Program-made: the position numbers and the translations under genes | Shown here: positions 26,033-34,834 of the stretch, in pieces | How the letters are laid out: each line of letters opens with the position of its first letter | Numbering within the stretch: the first letter of the stretch is position 1 | Origin: CBDFHJ01 sp965247635 | GTDB lineage: Bacteria; Chloroflexota; Dehalococcoidia; Lucifugimonadales; Australimonadaceae | DNA: 64,000 nt | Direction: 5' to 3' | Assembly: GCA_965247635.1 (NCBI GenBank) | Contig: CBDFHJ010000008.1 | Span: forward strand, 1 to 64,000 | The notes under the pieces: generated by a model | What the model was told of the DNA's origin: nothing | Seen by the model: the letters and a program-made list of their open reading frames with translations, nothing else | Database searches by the model: none

Positions 26033-26440
26033 GTGACAGCTAGCACGTTTCCCACTCCCGACATGGAGATGACACGGCTCCTGGTGGTCAGCGACGTCGA
26101 CCGCTCCCGCTCGTTCTATCGCGACGTGCTTGGCGCGGCCACCTACCGGGAGTACGACGGTACGTCCGTCGTCTTGCGGTTCCTGGGTGACTGGCTCTTG
26201 CTGGTAACGGCGGGCGGGCCGACGGCGGATAAGCCAACCGTCACCTTCGCGCCGCCTGAAGACGCCGACCGCGTGAGCGCCTCCTTCACCATCCGTGTGC
26301 AGGACTGTCAGGCTGCGTACGAGGCGCTGAGCTCGCGCGGCGCGGAGTTCCTCACTCCCCCGGTGAGGAGCCAGTACGAGGCCCGGTGCTTCTTCCGCGA
26401 CCCGGATGGCCATCTCTTCGAGATAAGCGAGCTCCTTTAG
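26033..26440 (+). CDS. VOC-superfamily (glyoxalase-like) protein 2
   Basis: This 135-residue paralogue shares LVVSDVDRSRSFYRDVLG, GGPTADKPTVTFAPPEDADRV and FFRDPDGHLFEI with its neighbour, so the pair arose by tandem duplication. GTG 26033 lies 5 nt after GGAGG. The two may form a heterodimer, since VOC proteins commonly dimerise. The 3' end overlaps the convergent acetyltransferase by 4 nt. Confidence 0.82.
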   Translation: MTASTFPTPDMEMTRLLVVSDVDRSRSFYRDVLGAATYREYDGTSVVLRFLGDWLLLVTAGGPTADKPTVTFAPPEDADRVSASFTIRVQDCQAAYEALSSRGAEFLTPPVRSQYEARCFFRDPDGHLFEISELL

Positions 26441-26991
26441 CGGAGCTGCTTTAGCACCGGAAAGCGGAGCTCGAGAAGCGGCAGATCGCGCCTGGGGATG
26501 CTGTCCGAAGGCCTGGTCCCGATGACCACCACGCCGAAACGGCGATAGAAGCCGGCAGCGTTTGAGTCGGCTTGAATGAGCATCGACCGATACCCCGCCG
26601 CCGCTGCCGTGGCGATGGCATGGGCCATGAGCGATGTGCCATATCCTCGCCCAATCGCCGTTGGCTCGATGAACAGGTGCCCAAGCTCGACTACCGCGCT
26701 ATCCGTTCGCTCCAGCAGATAAAACCCCCGCACCTGGTCACGCTCCACCAAGACGTACGTCGGGCATCGCAGCACCTGCTCGGGCGATACGGTTAGCTCC
26801 TGTTCGCATGCGGCCATGAACGCTTGGTCGTACCCCCAAGACGCCTTGGACCGCATGGCCAGCGCCGTAAGCAGCCCAGCTTCTTCGGGCTGTGCCCGCC
26901 TAATCCCCGGAGCGCCAGCGGCTGGGCCACGCCGGGGGCCGCCGGTGCCAGGAGAAATGCCTGGGCGCGAGGCCTTGGGACACCTTTCCAT
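26437..26991 (-). CDS. GNAT acetyltransferase
   Basis: The domain begins near residue 30 (IRRAQPEEAGLLTALAMRSKASWGYD). It contains ELGHLFIEPTAIGRGYGTSLM, the acetyl-CoA loop, and ADSNAAGFYRRFGVVVIG. The 25-residue Pro/Gly-rich N terminus before it is unusual and may mean a later start. The substrate is unknown. The gene runs toward the VOC pair; IS copy E lies 57 nt upstream. Confidence 0.78.
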   Translation of the reverse strand: MERCPKASRPGISPGTGGPRRGPAAGAPGIRRAQPEEAGLLTALAMRSKASWGYDQAFMAACEQELTVSPEQVLRCPTYVLVERDQVRGFYLLERTDSAVVELGHLFIEPTAIGRGYGTSLMAHAIATAAAAGYRSMLIQADSNAAGFYRRFGVVVIGTRPSDSIPRRDLPLLELRFPVLKQLR

Positions 26992-27048
26992 GTTGCCACT
27001 GTACAAGAGCCGGGCAGACCCGGCTACGCATACGAGCCCATCGGGTGC

Positions 27049-28383
27049 GAGGTTACGTCAATAGGTGTGTAAACGACATCAGGCGGCGACCTTCTCAGCC
27101 GTTGATTCAATGGCGATTCCATCCGCATACTGTGCGCCGAGATAGACGTCTTCGATCAACTCAGGGGCCTTCAGACGCCTGAAGCGCTGTTCGGCGACCA
27201 TCAACATTTTCCAGATCACCGCTATCGCCCGATCGACCCTCTTGTAGCGCTTGGCGGCATCGGTCCGAAGCCTGAGGGCCGCGAAGGGTGATTCTACCGG
27301 GTTCGTCGTGCGAAGGTGCCCCCAGTGCTCCTTTGGGAAGTCATAGAAGGTGACCATGCGGTCCCAGTCCCGCTCCAAGGCCTCTGAGGCCGCCTCGTAG
27401 GAATGGTCGCCGCACCACCTGGTGAACACCGTCCTGAGCCGCTCAGCCTCTGTCCGAGTCGGCGCGTAGGGGATAGTACGCAGCATGAGCTTGGCCTGGT
27501 CCTGTTGTCGCTTTGGAAGCTTGGCGAGCACGTTTACGATCTTGTGGTTCCAGCAGCGTTGCTCTGCCGCCTGCGGATAGACGTTGCGCAGAGCTCCCCA
27601 GATGCCCAGGTGTCCGTCCCCAACCACCAGCCTCGGGCACTCCAGCCCGCGGCGCCTCATGTCCCTGAGCACATCGGACCAGTTCTCTGTGGACTCCCTG
27701 TATCCGGGAACAGCGCTCACCACCACCAGTACTGCCGCCTTCTCCTTCTCAAGACCAGCCTTGACGTAGACTCCATCCACCCACATGTAGACCACTTCCA
27801 GGTCATCTAGGGGCCGGCTGCGCCATTGGGCAAGCTCATCGTTCCACTTGGACTTCAACCGGGCCACCGTGCTCGCCGATACCGGTGCGTCCTCTCCCAG
27901 CAGCCCCCGCAAAGCCAGATCGAAGTCGCCTTCGGATAGACCGTGCAGGTACAGCTCGGGGATCAACTCAGCAACCTTCCTGGTCCTGTTGACGAACAGC
28001 GGCAGCAGCCGGCTCTCGAACTGCTCCTCGGTATCGCGGACTCGCGGCCGCCTCAGCTGTATCGTTCCCGAACTCAGCGTAAGCCTCCGGGCTCTGCCGT
28101 ATCCGTTCCGATAGCCGGTATCGTTGTCCGAGTCGGATCTGAGCGCCGACTTCGCCCTTCCCAGAAACGCCGTCACCTCCTCCTCCAGCAACTCCTGGAT
28201 CAGCCTCTGGACCTGGCTTCGCACCCAATCCTCCAACTGCTCCCACTCCGGCCTTGACTCCGACCTACTCTCAGTGCTTTCCTTCCTCATGGGCGGTCTA
28301 TCTCCTCTCTTGGGCCTCGAGCCCGTGTTGTTCAGAGAGAGGGTACACCGCCTGACTGTTTACACACTTTTTGAAGATACCTC
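27049..28383 (-). mobile_element. IS256-family element, copy E, 1335 bp deletion form, no target duplication
   Basis: Flanks TCGGGTGC and CATGGAGG differ. It abuts the fifth or so codon of a dienelactone hydrolase gene on the right, so the missing gene start is not across the element. Confidence 0.95.
27079..28290 (-). CDS. IS256-family transposase, 403 aa, internal deletion
   Basis: Identical in type to the copy at 21765 (Leu35, Thr289, same 11-residue loss). The two are nearly the same sequence at unrelated sites, so the deleted form has itself been moved or copied. Confidence 0.92.
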   Translation of the reverse strand: MRKESTESRSESRPEWEQLEDWVRSQVQRLIQELLEEEVTAFLGRAKSALRSDSDNDTGYRNGYGRARRLTLSSGTIQLRRPRVRDTEEQFESRLLPLFVNRTRKVAELIPELYLHGLSEGDFDLALRGLLGEDAPVSASTVARLKSKWNDELAQWRSRPLDDLEVVYMWVDGVYVKAGLEKEKAAVLVVVSAVPGYRESTENWSDVLRDMRRRGLECPRLVVGDGHLGIWGALRNVYPQAAEQRCWNHKIVNVLAKLPKRQQDQAKLMLRTIPYAPTRTEAERLRTVFTRWCGDHSYEAASEALERDWDRMVTFYDFPKEHWGHLRTTNPVESPFAALRLRTDAAKRYKRVDRAIAVIWKMLMVAEQRFRRLKAPELIEDVYLGAQYADGIAIESTAEKVAA

Positions 28384-29106
28384 CATGGAGGACTTCCCAT
28401 CCGCGCTTACGTCGCCCGCCCGGCGGGTGACGGCCCGTTCCCCGGTGTGCTTGTCGTGCACCACCTGCCCGGATGGGACGAGTGGAGCTTCGAGGTCACG
28501 CGGCGCTTCGCCCACAACGGTTACGCTGCTATCTGCCCCAACGTCCAGGAGCGCGTGTCCGTCGACCTGCCTCGCGACCAGCGGATGCAGTACATCCGGG
28601 AGCGCGGAGGGCTGAGCGACGAAGAGATGCTTGGCGACCTCCAGGCTGGGCTCGACTACCTGCGCTCACGCGAGTACGAGGTCGGCAGAATCGGCGTCAT
28701 CGGCTTCTGCTCCGGCGGCCGCGTCGCCTACATGGTCGGCTGCCGGCTCGACGTCGACGCCGCGGTCGATTGCTGGGGCGGCAACGTCGTCGTCCCACCG
28801 GAAGCCCTCACGCCGAACCAGCCACAGGCGGTGATCGACATGACGGCGGACCTGAGGTGTCCGCTTCTCGGAATATTCGGAAACGACGACGGCAATCCAG
28901 ACGTTGATCAGGTGAACAAGACCGAAGCCGAGCTGAAAAAGCACGGCAAGGAGTACGAATTCCACCGCTACGACGGTGCCGGCCACGCCTTCTTCAGCTG
29001 GGAGCGTCCTTCCCACCGGCCGGAGCAGGCGGCGGACGGCTGGCAGAAGGTCTTGGCCTTCTACGAAAAGTACCTGGTGCAGGCGGCGGTGACGTCCCGC
29101 ACCTGA
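28384..29106 (+). pseudogene. Dienelactone hydrolase-family protein, first codons lost to IS
   Basis: The frame opens at the IS boundary with HGGLPIRAYVARPAGDG, about ten residues into the family. The catalytic set is intact: Cys in IGFCSGGRVAY, Asp in GNDDGNPDVD, His in GAGHAFFSW. A TGA lies just upstream in frame inside the IS. Translation could only begin inside the core, for example at GTG 28447. The normal enzyme is a cytoplasmic alpha/beta hydrolase opening cyclic esters; this copy is probably inactive. Confidence 0.8.
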
Positions 29107-29182
29107 GCGGCCATGCGGTGGCGGCGGGTAGGAAGGCTGCGCGTCCGCGTAAGCCTGGAAGACCGAGCTCGTCGCGGAACCA

Positions 29183-30472
29183 TCACCGAGCACCAGCCCT
29201 GTTCTTGGCGTATCGCCACCACGGTCTCTTCGTCGCGCGCGGCTCTTGTCCCAATGGACTGCCGCGGTGTTGTCCACTATTACTACGTGGCGGGGTCTGA
29301 TGGGTCTGGTTCGGGCGGTGCTGCGGAAATTGGTCCTCCGGCGTGAAGTCGCCGTAGTTGAATTCGGGTAACCGACGCCGCTCTATGCGGGCGTCTAGCG
29401 CTTTTTCAACTTCACGAACCATCGGAGCATCCGCCGTTACCGCCAGTGTGAACGCCTCACCAGTTTGAAGGGCGCGTCCAGTGCGTCCGATTCGGTGGAT
29501 GTAGGCGTCCGCGGTATTGGGCATGTCGAAGTTGATAACGTGGGAGATTTCCGGTACATCAATACCATGAGCAGCAATATCGGTGGCCACCAGGATGTCG
29601 TACCTCCCAGAGCGGAAGCCGTTCATCGCCTCATCCCGCCGGTTCTGCGACAGGTTGCCTTGCAACGCCGCAACGCGGTAGCTGAGCTTTGACAGGTCTA
29701 GCGCGAGGTTGCGTGCTCGATGTTTGGTGCGCGTGAAGATCAGCGCGCGTCCTGACGGCGTTTGTCGCAGCATCGCCAACAGCAGCTTTTTCTTAAGGCT
29801 ATCGGGCACTGGATAGAGGGCATGGGAGACCGTTTTAACTGGCGCGATCGGGTCAACCTGTACCACATCAGGGTTGTTGAGGATACTGATTGCCAGCTTA
29901 CGGATATCTTCGGGCATGGTGGCGGAGAATAGAAGCGTCTGACGTTGTGCCGGTAGGTGGCTGAGAATGCGGCGAATATCAGGCAGGAAGCCCATATCAC
30001 ACATGGTGTCGGCCTCGTCCAGCACCAGCACATCGACCCCAGACAGGTCGATCCCCCCATCGTTGATATGGTCCAGCAGGCGACCGGGACAAGCAACGAC
30101 CACCTCCGCGCCTCGCCGCAGTCCCGCAAGCTGAGGGACCTTGCTCACTCCACCATAAATGGATAGGCTGCGGACCCTCGTGTGTTTGCCTAGCGCGATG
30201 GTGGCCTGATGGATTTGCTCGGCGAGTTCGCGAGTGGGCACTACGATAAGGGCGCTTACCTTGCGCGATGCGGCCTTGCTGCTCAGTCGGTGCAGAATGG
30301 GCAGGATGAAGGCTGCGGTTTTACCGGTGCCTGTTTGCGCCAGGCCCAACAGGTCACGACCCTTGAGGACAATTGGGATGGCCTGCTGCTGGATCGGGGT
30401 GGGTGTAGTGTATCCAACGGACTCAATGCCGGAGATGACACGCTGGTCGAGGGAAAATTGTTCAAATTCCAC
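29183..30472 (-). CDS. DEAD-box RNA helicase, RhlE-like
   Basis: All core motifs are visible in order: Q-motif TPTPIQQQAIP, AQTGTGKTAAF, PTRELAEQ, the DEAD box in VLVLDEADTMCDMGF, SATMPEDI, IFTRTKHRARNLA, LVATDIAAHGIDVP and HRIGRTGRA. The 429-residue length includes a 60-residue basic, Pro/Gln-rich tail typical of RhlE types. It unwinds RNA in ribosome assembly or mRNA turnover, often at low temperature. Codon use looks less GC-biased than in neighbours, a hint of transfer. It is convergent with the truncated hydrolase. Confidence 0.93.
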   Translation of the reverse strand: MEFEQFSLDQRVISGIESVGYTTPTPIQQQAIPIVLKGRDLLGLAQTGTGKTAAFILPILHRLSSKAASRKVSALIVVPTRELAEQIHQATIALGKHTRVRSLSIYGGVSKVPQLAGLRRGAEVVVACPGRLLDHINDGGIDLSGVDVLVLDEADTMCDMGFLPDIRRILSHLPAQRQTLLFSATMPEDIRKLAISILNNPDVVQVDPIAPVKTVSHALYPVPDSLKKKLLLAMLRQTPSGRALIFTRTKHRARNLALDLSKLSYRVAALQGNLSQNRRDEAMNGFRSGRYDILVATDIAAHGIDVPEISHVINFDMPNTADAYIHRIGRTGRALQTGEAFTLAVTADAPMVREVEKALDARIERRRLPEFNYGDFTPEDQFPQHRPNQTHQTPPRSNSGQHRGSPLGQEPRATKRPWWRYAKNRAGAR

Positions 30473-30624
30473 TAGGGCTATTCATTCCTTGACTCCACTG
30501 AGCCGAGTTGCTTCCGCGGTTCGATGATAGTTGTCAGTTACGTTAATGAAGATTGTTGATTCGGCGGCGAGCCGATACCTAAGCATAACACGCATACCTC
30601 TTGCAGACCTTCGGCTCGCTGTTC

Positions 30625-31992
30625 GAGGTATCTTCAAAAAGCGTGTAAACAGTCAGGCGGTGTACCCTCTCTCTGAACAACACGGGCTCGAGGCCCAAGA
30701 GAGGAGATAGACCGCCCATGAGGAAGGAAAGCACTGAGAGTAGGTCGGAGTCAAGGCCGGAGTGGGAGCAGTTGGAGGATTGGGTGCGAAGCCAGGTCCA
30801 GAGGCTGATCCAGGAGTTGCCGGAGGAGGAGGTGACGGCGTTTCTGGGAAGGGCGAAGTCGGCGCTCAGATCCGACTCGGACAACGATACCGGCTATCGG
30901 AACGGATACGGCAGAGCCCGGAGGCTTACGCTGAGTTCGGGAACGATACAGCTGAGGCGGCCGCGAGTCCGCGATACCGAGGAGCAGTTCGAGAGCCGGC
31001 TGCTGCCGCTGTTCGTCAACAGGACCAGGAAGGTTGCTGAGTTGATCCCCGAGCTGTACCTGCACGGTCTATCCGAAGGCGACTTCGATCTGGCTTTGCG
31101 GGGGCTGCTGGGAGAGGACGCACCGGTATCGGCGAGCACGGTGGCCCGGTTGAAGTCCAAGTGGAACGATGAGCTTGCCCAATGGCGCAGCCGGCCCCTA
31201 GATGACCTGGAAGTGGTCTACATGTGGGTGGATGGAGTCTACGTCAAGGCTGGTCTTGAGAAGGAGAAGGCGGCAGTACTGGTGGTGGTGGCGGCCCTGA
31301 GCGACGGGAGCAAGGTGGTGGTGAGCGCTGTTCCCGGATACAGGGAGTCCACAGAGAACTGGTCCGATGTGCTCAGGGACATGAGGCGCCGCGGGCTGGA
31401 GTGCCCGAGGCTGGTGGTTGGGGACGGACACCTGGGCATCTGGGGAGCTCTGCGCAACGTCTATCCGCAGGCGGCAGAGCAACGCTGCTGGAACCACAAG
31501 ATCGTAAACGTGCTCGCCAAGCTTCCAAAGCGACAACAGGACCAGGCCAAGCTCATGCTGCGTACTATCCCCTACGCGCCGGCTCGGACAGAGGCTGAGC
31601 GGCTCAGGACGGTGTTCACCAGGTGGTGCGGCGACCATTCCTACGAGGCTGCCTCAGAGGCCTTGGAGCGGGACTGGGACCGCATGGTCACCTTCTATGA
31701 CTTCCCAAAGGAGCACTGGGGGCACCTTCGCACGACGAACCCGGTAGAATCACCCTTCGCGGCCCTCAGGCTTCGGACCGATGCCGCCAAGCGCTACAAG
31801 AGGGTCGATCGGGCGATAGCGGTGATCTGGAAAATGTTGATGGTCGCCGAACAGCGCTTCAGGCGTCTGAAGGCCCCTGAGTTGATCGAAGACGTCTATC
31901 TCGGTGCACAGTATGCGGATGGAATCGCCATTGAATCAACGGCTGAGAAGGTCGCCGCCTGATGTCGTTTACACACCTATTGACGTAACCTT
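30625..31992 (+). mobile_element. IS256-family element, copy F, complete, no target duplication
   Basis: Length 1368 bp. The left repeat has GCGTGTAAAC for GTGTGTAAAC and the last base is T instead of C. Flanks CGCTGTTC and AGATGGGG do not match. The right flank is a motif repeated at 52783. Confidence 0.95.
30718..31962 (+). CDS. IS256-family transposase, copy F
   Basis: Full-length 414 residues with Pro35 and Ala289, a combination found in no other copy here. It shares the Ala289 region with copy C and the N-terminal region with copies B and G, so it looks like a mosaic. Confidence 0.95.
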   Translation: MRKESTESRSESRPEWEQLEDWVRSQVQRLIQELPEEEVTAFLGRAKSALRSDSDNDTGYRNGYGRARRLTLSSGTIQLRRPRVRDTEEQFESRLLPLFVNRTRKVAELIPELYLHGLSEGDFDLALRGLLGEDAPVSASTVARLKSKWNDELAQWRSRPLDDLEVVYMWVDGVYVKAGLEKEKAAVLVVVAALSDGSKVVVSAVPGYRESTENWSDVLRDMRRRGLECPRLVVGDGHLGIWGALRNVYPQAAEQRCWNHKIVNVLAKLPKRQQDQAKLMLRTIPYAPARTEAERLRTVFTRWCGDHSYEAASEALERDWDRMVTFYDFPKEHWGHLRTTNPVESPFAALRLRTDAAKRYKRVDRAIAVIWKMLMVAEQRFRRLKAPELIEDVYLGAQYADGIAIESTAEKVAA

Positions 31993-32025
31993 AGATGGGG
32001 GAGAGTCGAACTCTACCATGAACAC
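31993..32025 (-). repeat. Repeat resembling a tRNA/tmRNA 3' end (fragment 1)
   Basis: Read on the minus strand: GGTAGAGTTCGACTCTCC followed by CCCATCT at the IS boundary. TTCGACT is a canonical T-loop. A close relative is at 52783-52827 and a shorter one at 45538-45554. No 5' half is present, so it is not a functional RNA. Confidence 0.3.
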
Positions 32026-32189
32026 CAAGCCAAACAATTTCTCTCCGCTGAGACCAGGTGGGATCCCGTCTGTCGAGATGAGCTGGGTGTTCGCAGTTGG
32101 CAGAATGGAATGGCAACGAGCGCTAAACCAACCACTGCGACTCTCCACGGTGGACACGAGCGGAATCTGGGAGCCTACCAACCAGAACT

Positions 32190-32819
32190 CTACTTCGTCA
32201 AAGTAACACCAGATCGCCACAGATGATAGCCCAAAACCACCCATGTCAGGTCGAGCACCAGGAGACCACCGCTAAGGTGGCCGGTGAGCAGCGTGAAAAC
32301 TAACGCCCCTGGAACGGAGAATGTGAGCAGCCAGCTTCCTAAAGGCGGTACGACTCTCGCTCGTAGCGCAGCAATGCCAACTAAGGGTAAGCCCGGCATC
32401 ACCAACAAAAGCCCTGGTATCTCGACAAAGAACGTCCAGTCCCCTTCCCCCAACCACTGATCGGCGAACAAGCTCGTAGTGATGATCACCATCCCAACCA
32501 AGGCGACGTAATGTCCCCATTGCTCAAGCCTGCCCGCGCCGCCCACTTGGCGAGAATGAAGGGCCACCAAGCCCGCAATGAAACCAAGCATCACGAAGAG
32601 CCCGAATCGGGCATAGACTCTGTGCACGTCTTCGGGAGAATCAAACGTGAGGAGCGGGCCCGCAATGTCCCTGAAGACACCACTCCATGGTATGAGGCCA
32701 GTAAATTCAGTATCGTCGCTGGCCGCGAACAAGGAGGATGCGTCGAAGGGAAAGTACAAGAAGCCCAGCAATCCACTCAGCAGGGCTGCTAACCCACCCC
32801 ATCGCTCAATCTTTGACAT
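32190..32819 (-). CDS. Multi-pass membrane protein of unknown function
   Basis: The 209-residue protein has about six hydrophobic helices, for example WGGLAALLSGLLGFLYFPF, FGLFVMLGFIAGLVAL, HYVALVGMVIITTSLF and IPGLLLVMPGLPLVGIAAL. I recognise no catalytic motif or named family. It stands alone between a repeat and the phosphonate operon. Confidence 0.6.
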   Translation of the reverse strand: MSKIERWGGLAALLSGLLGFLYFPFDASSLFAASDDTEFTGLIPWSGVFRDIAGPLLTFDSPEDVHRVYARFGLFVMLGFIAGLVALHSRQVGGAGRLEQWGHYVALVGMVIITTSLFADQWLGEGDWTFFVEIPGLLLVMPGLPLVGIAALRARVVPPLGSWLLTFSVPGALVFTLLTGHLSGGLLVLDLTWVVLGYHLWRSGVTLTK

Positions 32820-33009
32820 GATCTAACCCTCTTACGTTGATCATGCTAATGCCTGTTACGAATTAGCTGTCGCACCTTGGCAATTACAGTGGTTCCCCAG
32901 GCAAGGGGAAGTTACGAACTTATGTGACCTACAGCGTCATGGCCAGCGTTAGGTACCATGCGTCCCTCCTAATGACCCGGTCCAGCCCCCGCAGTATTCG
33001 GTGACGCTT

Positions 33010-33738
33010 TTACCCCACCAGCCCTGCGGAGGCCAGCCTCTCCGCCCGGGTCAGGTCTTGTGGGAAGTCGATCTCGGTCCACGGCAACCCATCCGCTAGC
33101 ACCATGCCAAAGCGCTCCTCATCGACGAGCTGCTGGAGCACGTCCTCATAGCCGGCCGTTTGGAGGCCGTTGTTGACGCGCTGGGCGAGAAGACCGCCGA
33201 ACCTGGAAGCGGTCTCGGAACCCATGCGGAGGAAGCCTACCCACTCGCCGTAGGTATCGAACGAGCCGGACATCCCTCTTGCAATCGCCGTGACCCTGCC
33301 GCGGTTCGCGCCCGCCATGATCTCCTCGCCGGTATTCGAGGACGCGGTATCCACCAGCAAGGCGTTTCTCTGGACTGCGGCCATGAGCCTATCCAGCAGC
33401 GGCGGAGTGAAGAAAACGTCACCGTCCATCAGCAGGACATCCTGCTGGAAATAGTCCCGAGCGGCGAATGCCGACAGGACACTGCCTTGCTCATAAGCGG
33501 GGTTGTGTACGGTTCGGAGCAGACTGCCAAGGGGGTGTTCCGCGGCGTGCCGCTCGATGGCCTGCGCCTCGTGTCCCACGACAAGAACAAAGTTTTCGAT
33601 ACGCGAGGCGTAAGGCGTCAACGCATCGAGGTATCGGTGTAGCAGTGACCTGCCTCCCACCACCAGAAGGCACTTCGGGAGGCGAGTCACTTCTCGAAGG
33701 CGAGTCCCAACTCCGGCGGCCAGAACGATCACATTCAC
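33010..33738 (-). CDS. Nucleotidyltransferase, probable aminoethylphosphonate (or phosphocholine-type) cytidylyltransferase
   Basis: The 242-residue protein starts MNVIVLAAGVGTRLREVTRL followed by PKCLL, the sugar-phosphate/choline-phosphate nucleotidyltransferase signature. The metal-binding Asp pair is in VLLMDGDVFF, and WTEIDFPQDLTRAE matches the end of LicC/PntC-like cytidylyltransferases. Last gene of the six-gene operon, 4 nt after the transaminase. Given the operon it probably converts 2-aminoethylphosphonate plus CTP into CMP-AEP. Substrate is inferred from context, not from residues. Confidence 0.8.
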   Translation of the reverse strand: MNVIVLAAGVGTRLREVTRLPKCLLVVGGRSLLHRYLDALTPYASRIENFVLVVGHEAQAIERHAAEHPLGSLLRTVHNPAYEQGSVLSAFAARDYFQQDVLLMDGDVFFTPPLLDRLMAAVQRNALLVDTASSNTGEEIMAGANRGRVTAIARGMSGSFDTYGEWVGFLRMGSETASRFGGLLAQRVNNGLQTAGYEDVLQQLVDEERFGMVLADGLPWTEIDFPQDLTRAERLASAGLVG

Positions 33739-33742
33739 GTGG

Positions 33743-34807
33743 CTAGAGCACCTCCCGTATTGCCTCGATCAGCCCGCGTATGTCCGTTTCGGTCATCACC
33801 CCCACCGTGCCGATCCGGAAAGTAGCAGCGGCCAGCGTTCCCTGGCTTTTATAAATGAGGTAGCCCCGCCGCTTCAGCGGGTCGTGCATCGATTCGTAGG
33901 TCTTGCCCCTGGGCAGCACGATGGAGGTCATGGTGTTGGAGTACCACTCACGCGGCAGCAGCAGCTCAAGGCCGAGTTCCGCGACCCCGTCGCGCAATAC
34001 TTTCGCTTTAGCAGCATAACCTTCTATACGATGAGAAACGCCTTCGTCGAGTGTCTCGCGCAGCGCCTCGCGGAGTGCGAACAGCACCTGCACCGCAGGG
34101 GTAAATGGTGGCTCGCCGGCCTCCTCGCGTATCGCGTGTTCCACCAGATCGTTGGTGTAGGCCACGCGAGTTCGCCTCTTGAGCATAGCGAGCATGGCGT
34201 CGGACACAACCACGAACGCGACGCCCGGCACGCCTCTGATGCACTTCTGCGGCGACCCGATGATCAGGTCGACGCCCCAGCCCTCCAAGTCCATCTGCTC
34301 ACCCGCGATGCTGCTGACCGCGTCTACGACCACCCACTTCCCGTGGGCCTTGGCCATCCGTGCTGTCTCGGCCAGGGGGTTGAGCATGCCGGTGGTGGTC
34401 TCGTGGTGCACGAGGTAGACGACGTCGGCGGTTGTAGCCCTCATCGCTTGTTCTACCCGATCGAGGTCCAGGTATCCCGTCCAGCCGAAATCGACTACCT
34501 CGGCCGCGTAACCGTAGGTCCGAGCGATCTCAACGGCACGTTCACCGTAGTGGCCGTTTGTCAGCACCAGCATGCCTTGGGTGGCCCCCGGCAGTGCCGT
34601 AATCGCACTTTCGATGCCCGTTGTGCCGGAGCCGTTAAGGACCACGCTGGTGTAGCCCGACGGCACGCCGGCCACCTGGAGGATACCCAGGCGGCACGCT
34701 TGGAGCAGGTCCGCGAACTCGCAGGACCGGTGGCCGATGTCCGGCAAGGTCATGGCCAATCGGACACGCTCGGTGATGTTAGCTGGGCCGGGCGAGAGAA
34801 TCAGCAT
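33743..34807 (-). CDS. phnW: 2-aminoethylphosphonate:pyruvate transaminase-like aminotransferase (class V)
   Basis: The 354-residue PLP enzyme has Lys188 in GSPQKCIRGVPGVAF, close to the NKCIQGVPGF of PhnW, and GSGTTGIESAI, HHETTTGMLNPL and VDAVSSIAGE. In phosphonate breakdown PhnW turns AEP into phosphonoacetaldehyde. Next to PEP mutase and phosphonopyruvate decarboxylase it more likely runs in reverse and makes AEP. It starts 27 nt after the hydrolase gene. Alanine-glyoxylate-type enzymes are close relatives, so specificity rests mainly on context. Confidence 0.82.
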   Translation of the reverse strand: MLILSPGPANITERVRLAMTLPDIGHRSCEFADLLQACRLGILQVAGVPSGYTSVVLNGSGTTGIESAITALPGATQGMLVLTNGHYGERAVEIARTYGYAAEVVDFGWTGYLDLDRVEQAMRATTADVVYLVHHETTTGMLNPLAETARMAKAHGKWVVVDAVSSIAGEQMDLEGWGVDLIIGSPQKCIRGVPGVAFVVVSDAMLAMLKRRTRVAYTNDLVEHAIREEAGEPPFTPAVQVLFALREALRETLDEGVSHRIEGYAAKAKVLRDGVAELGLELLLPREWYSNTMTSIVLPRGKTYESMHDPLKRRGYLIYKSQGTLAAATFRIGTVGVMTETDIRGLIEAIREVL

Positions 34808-34834
34808 GGGCTGTCACTCAACACGACGGTCGTT

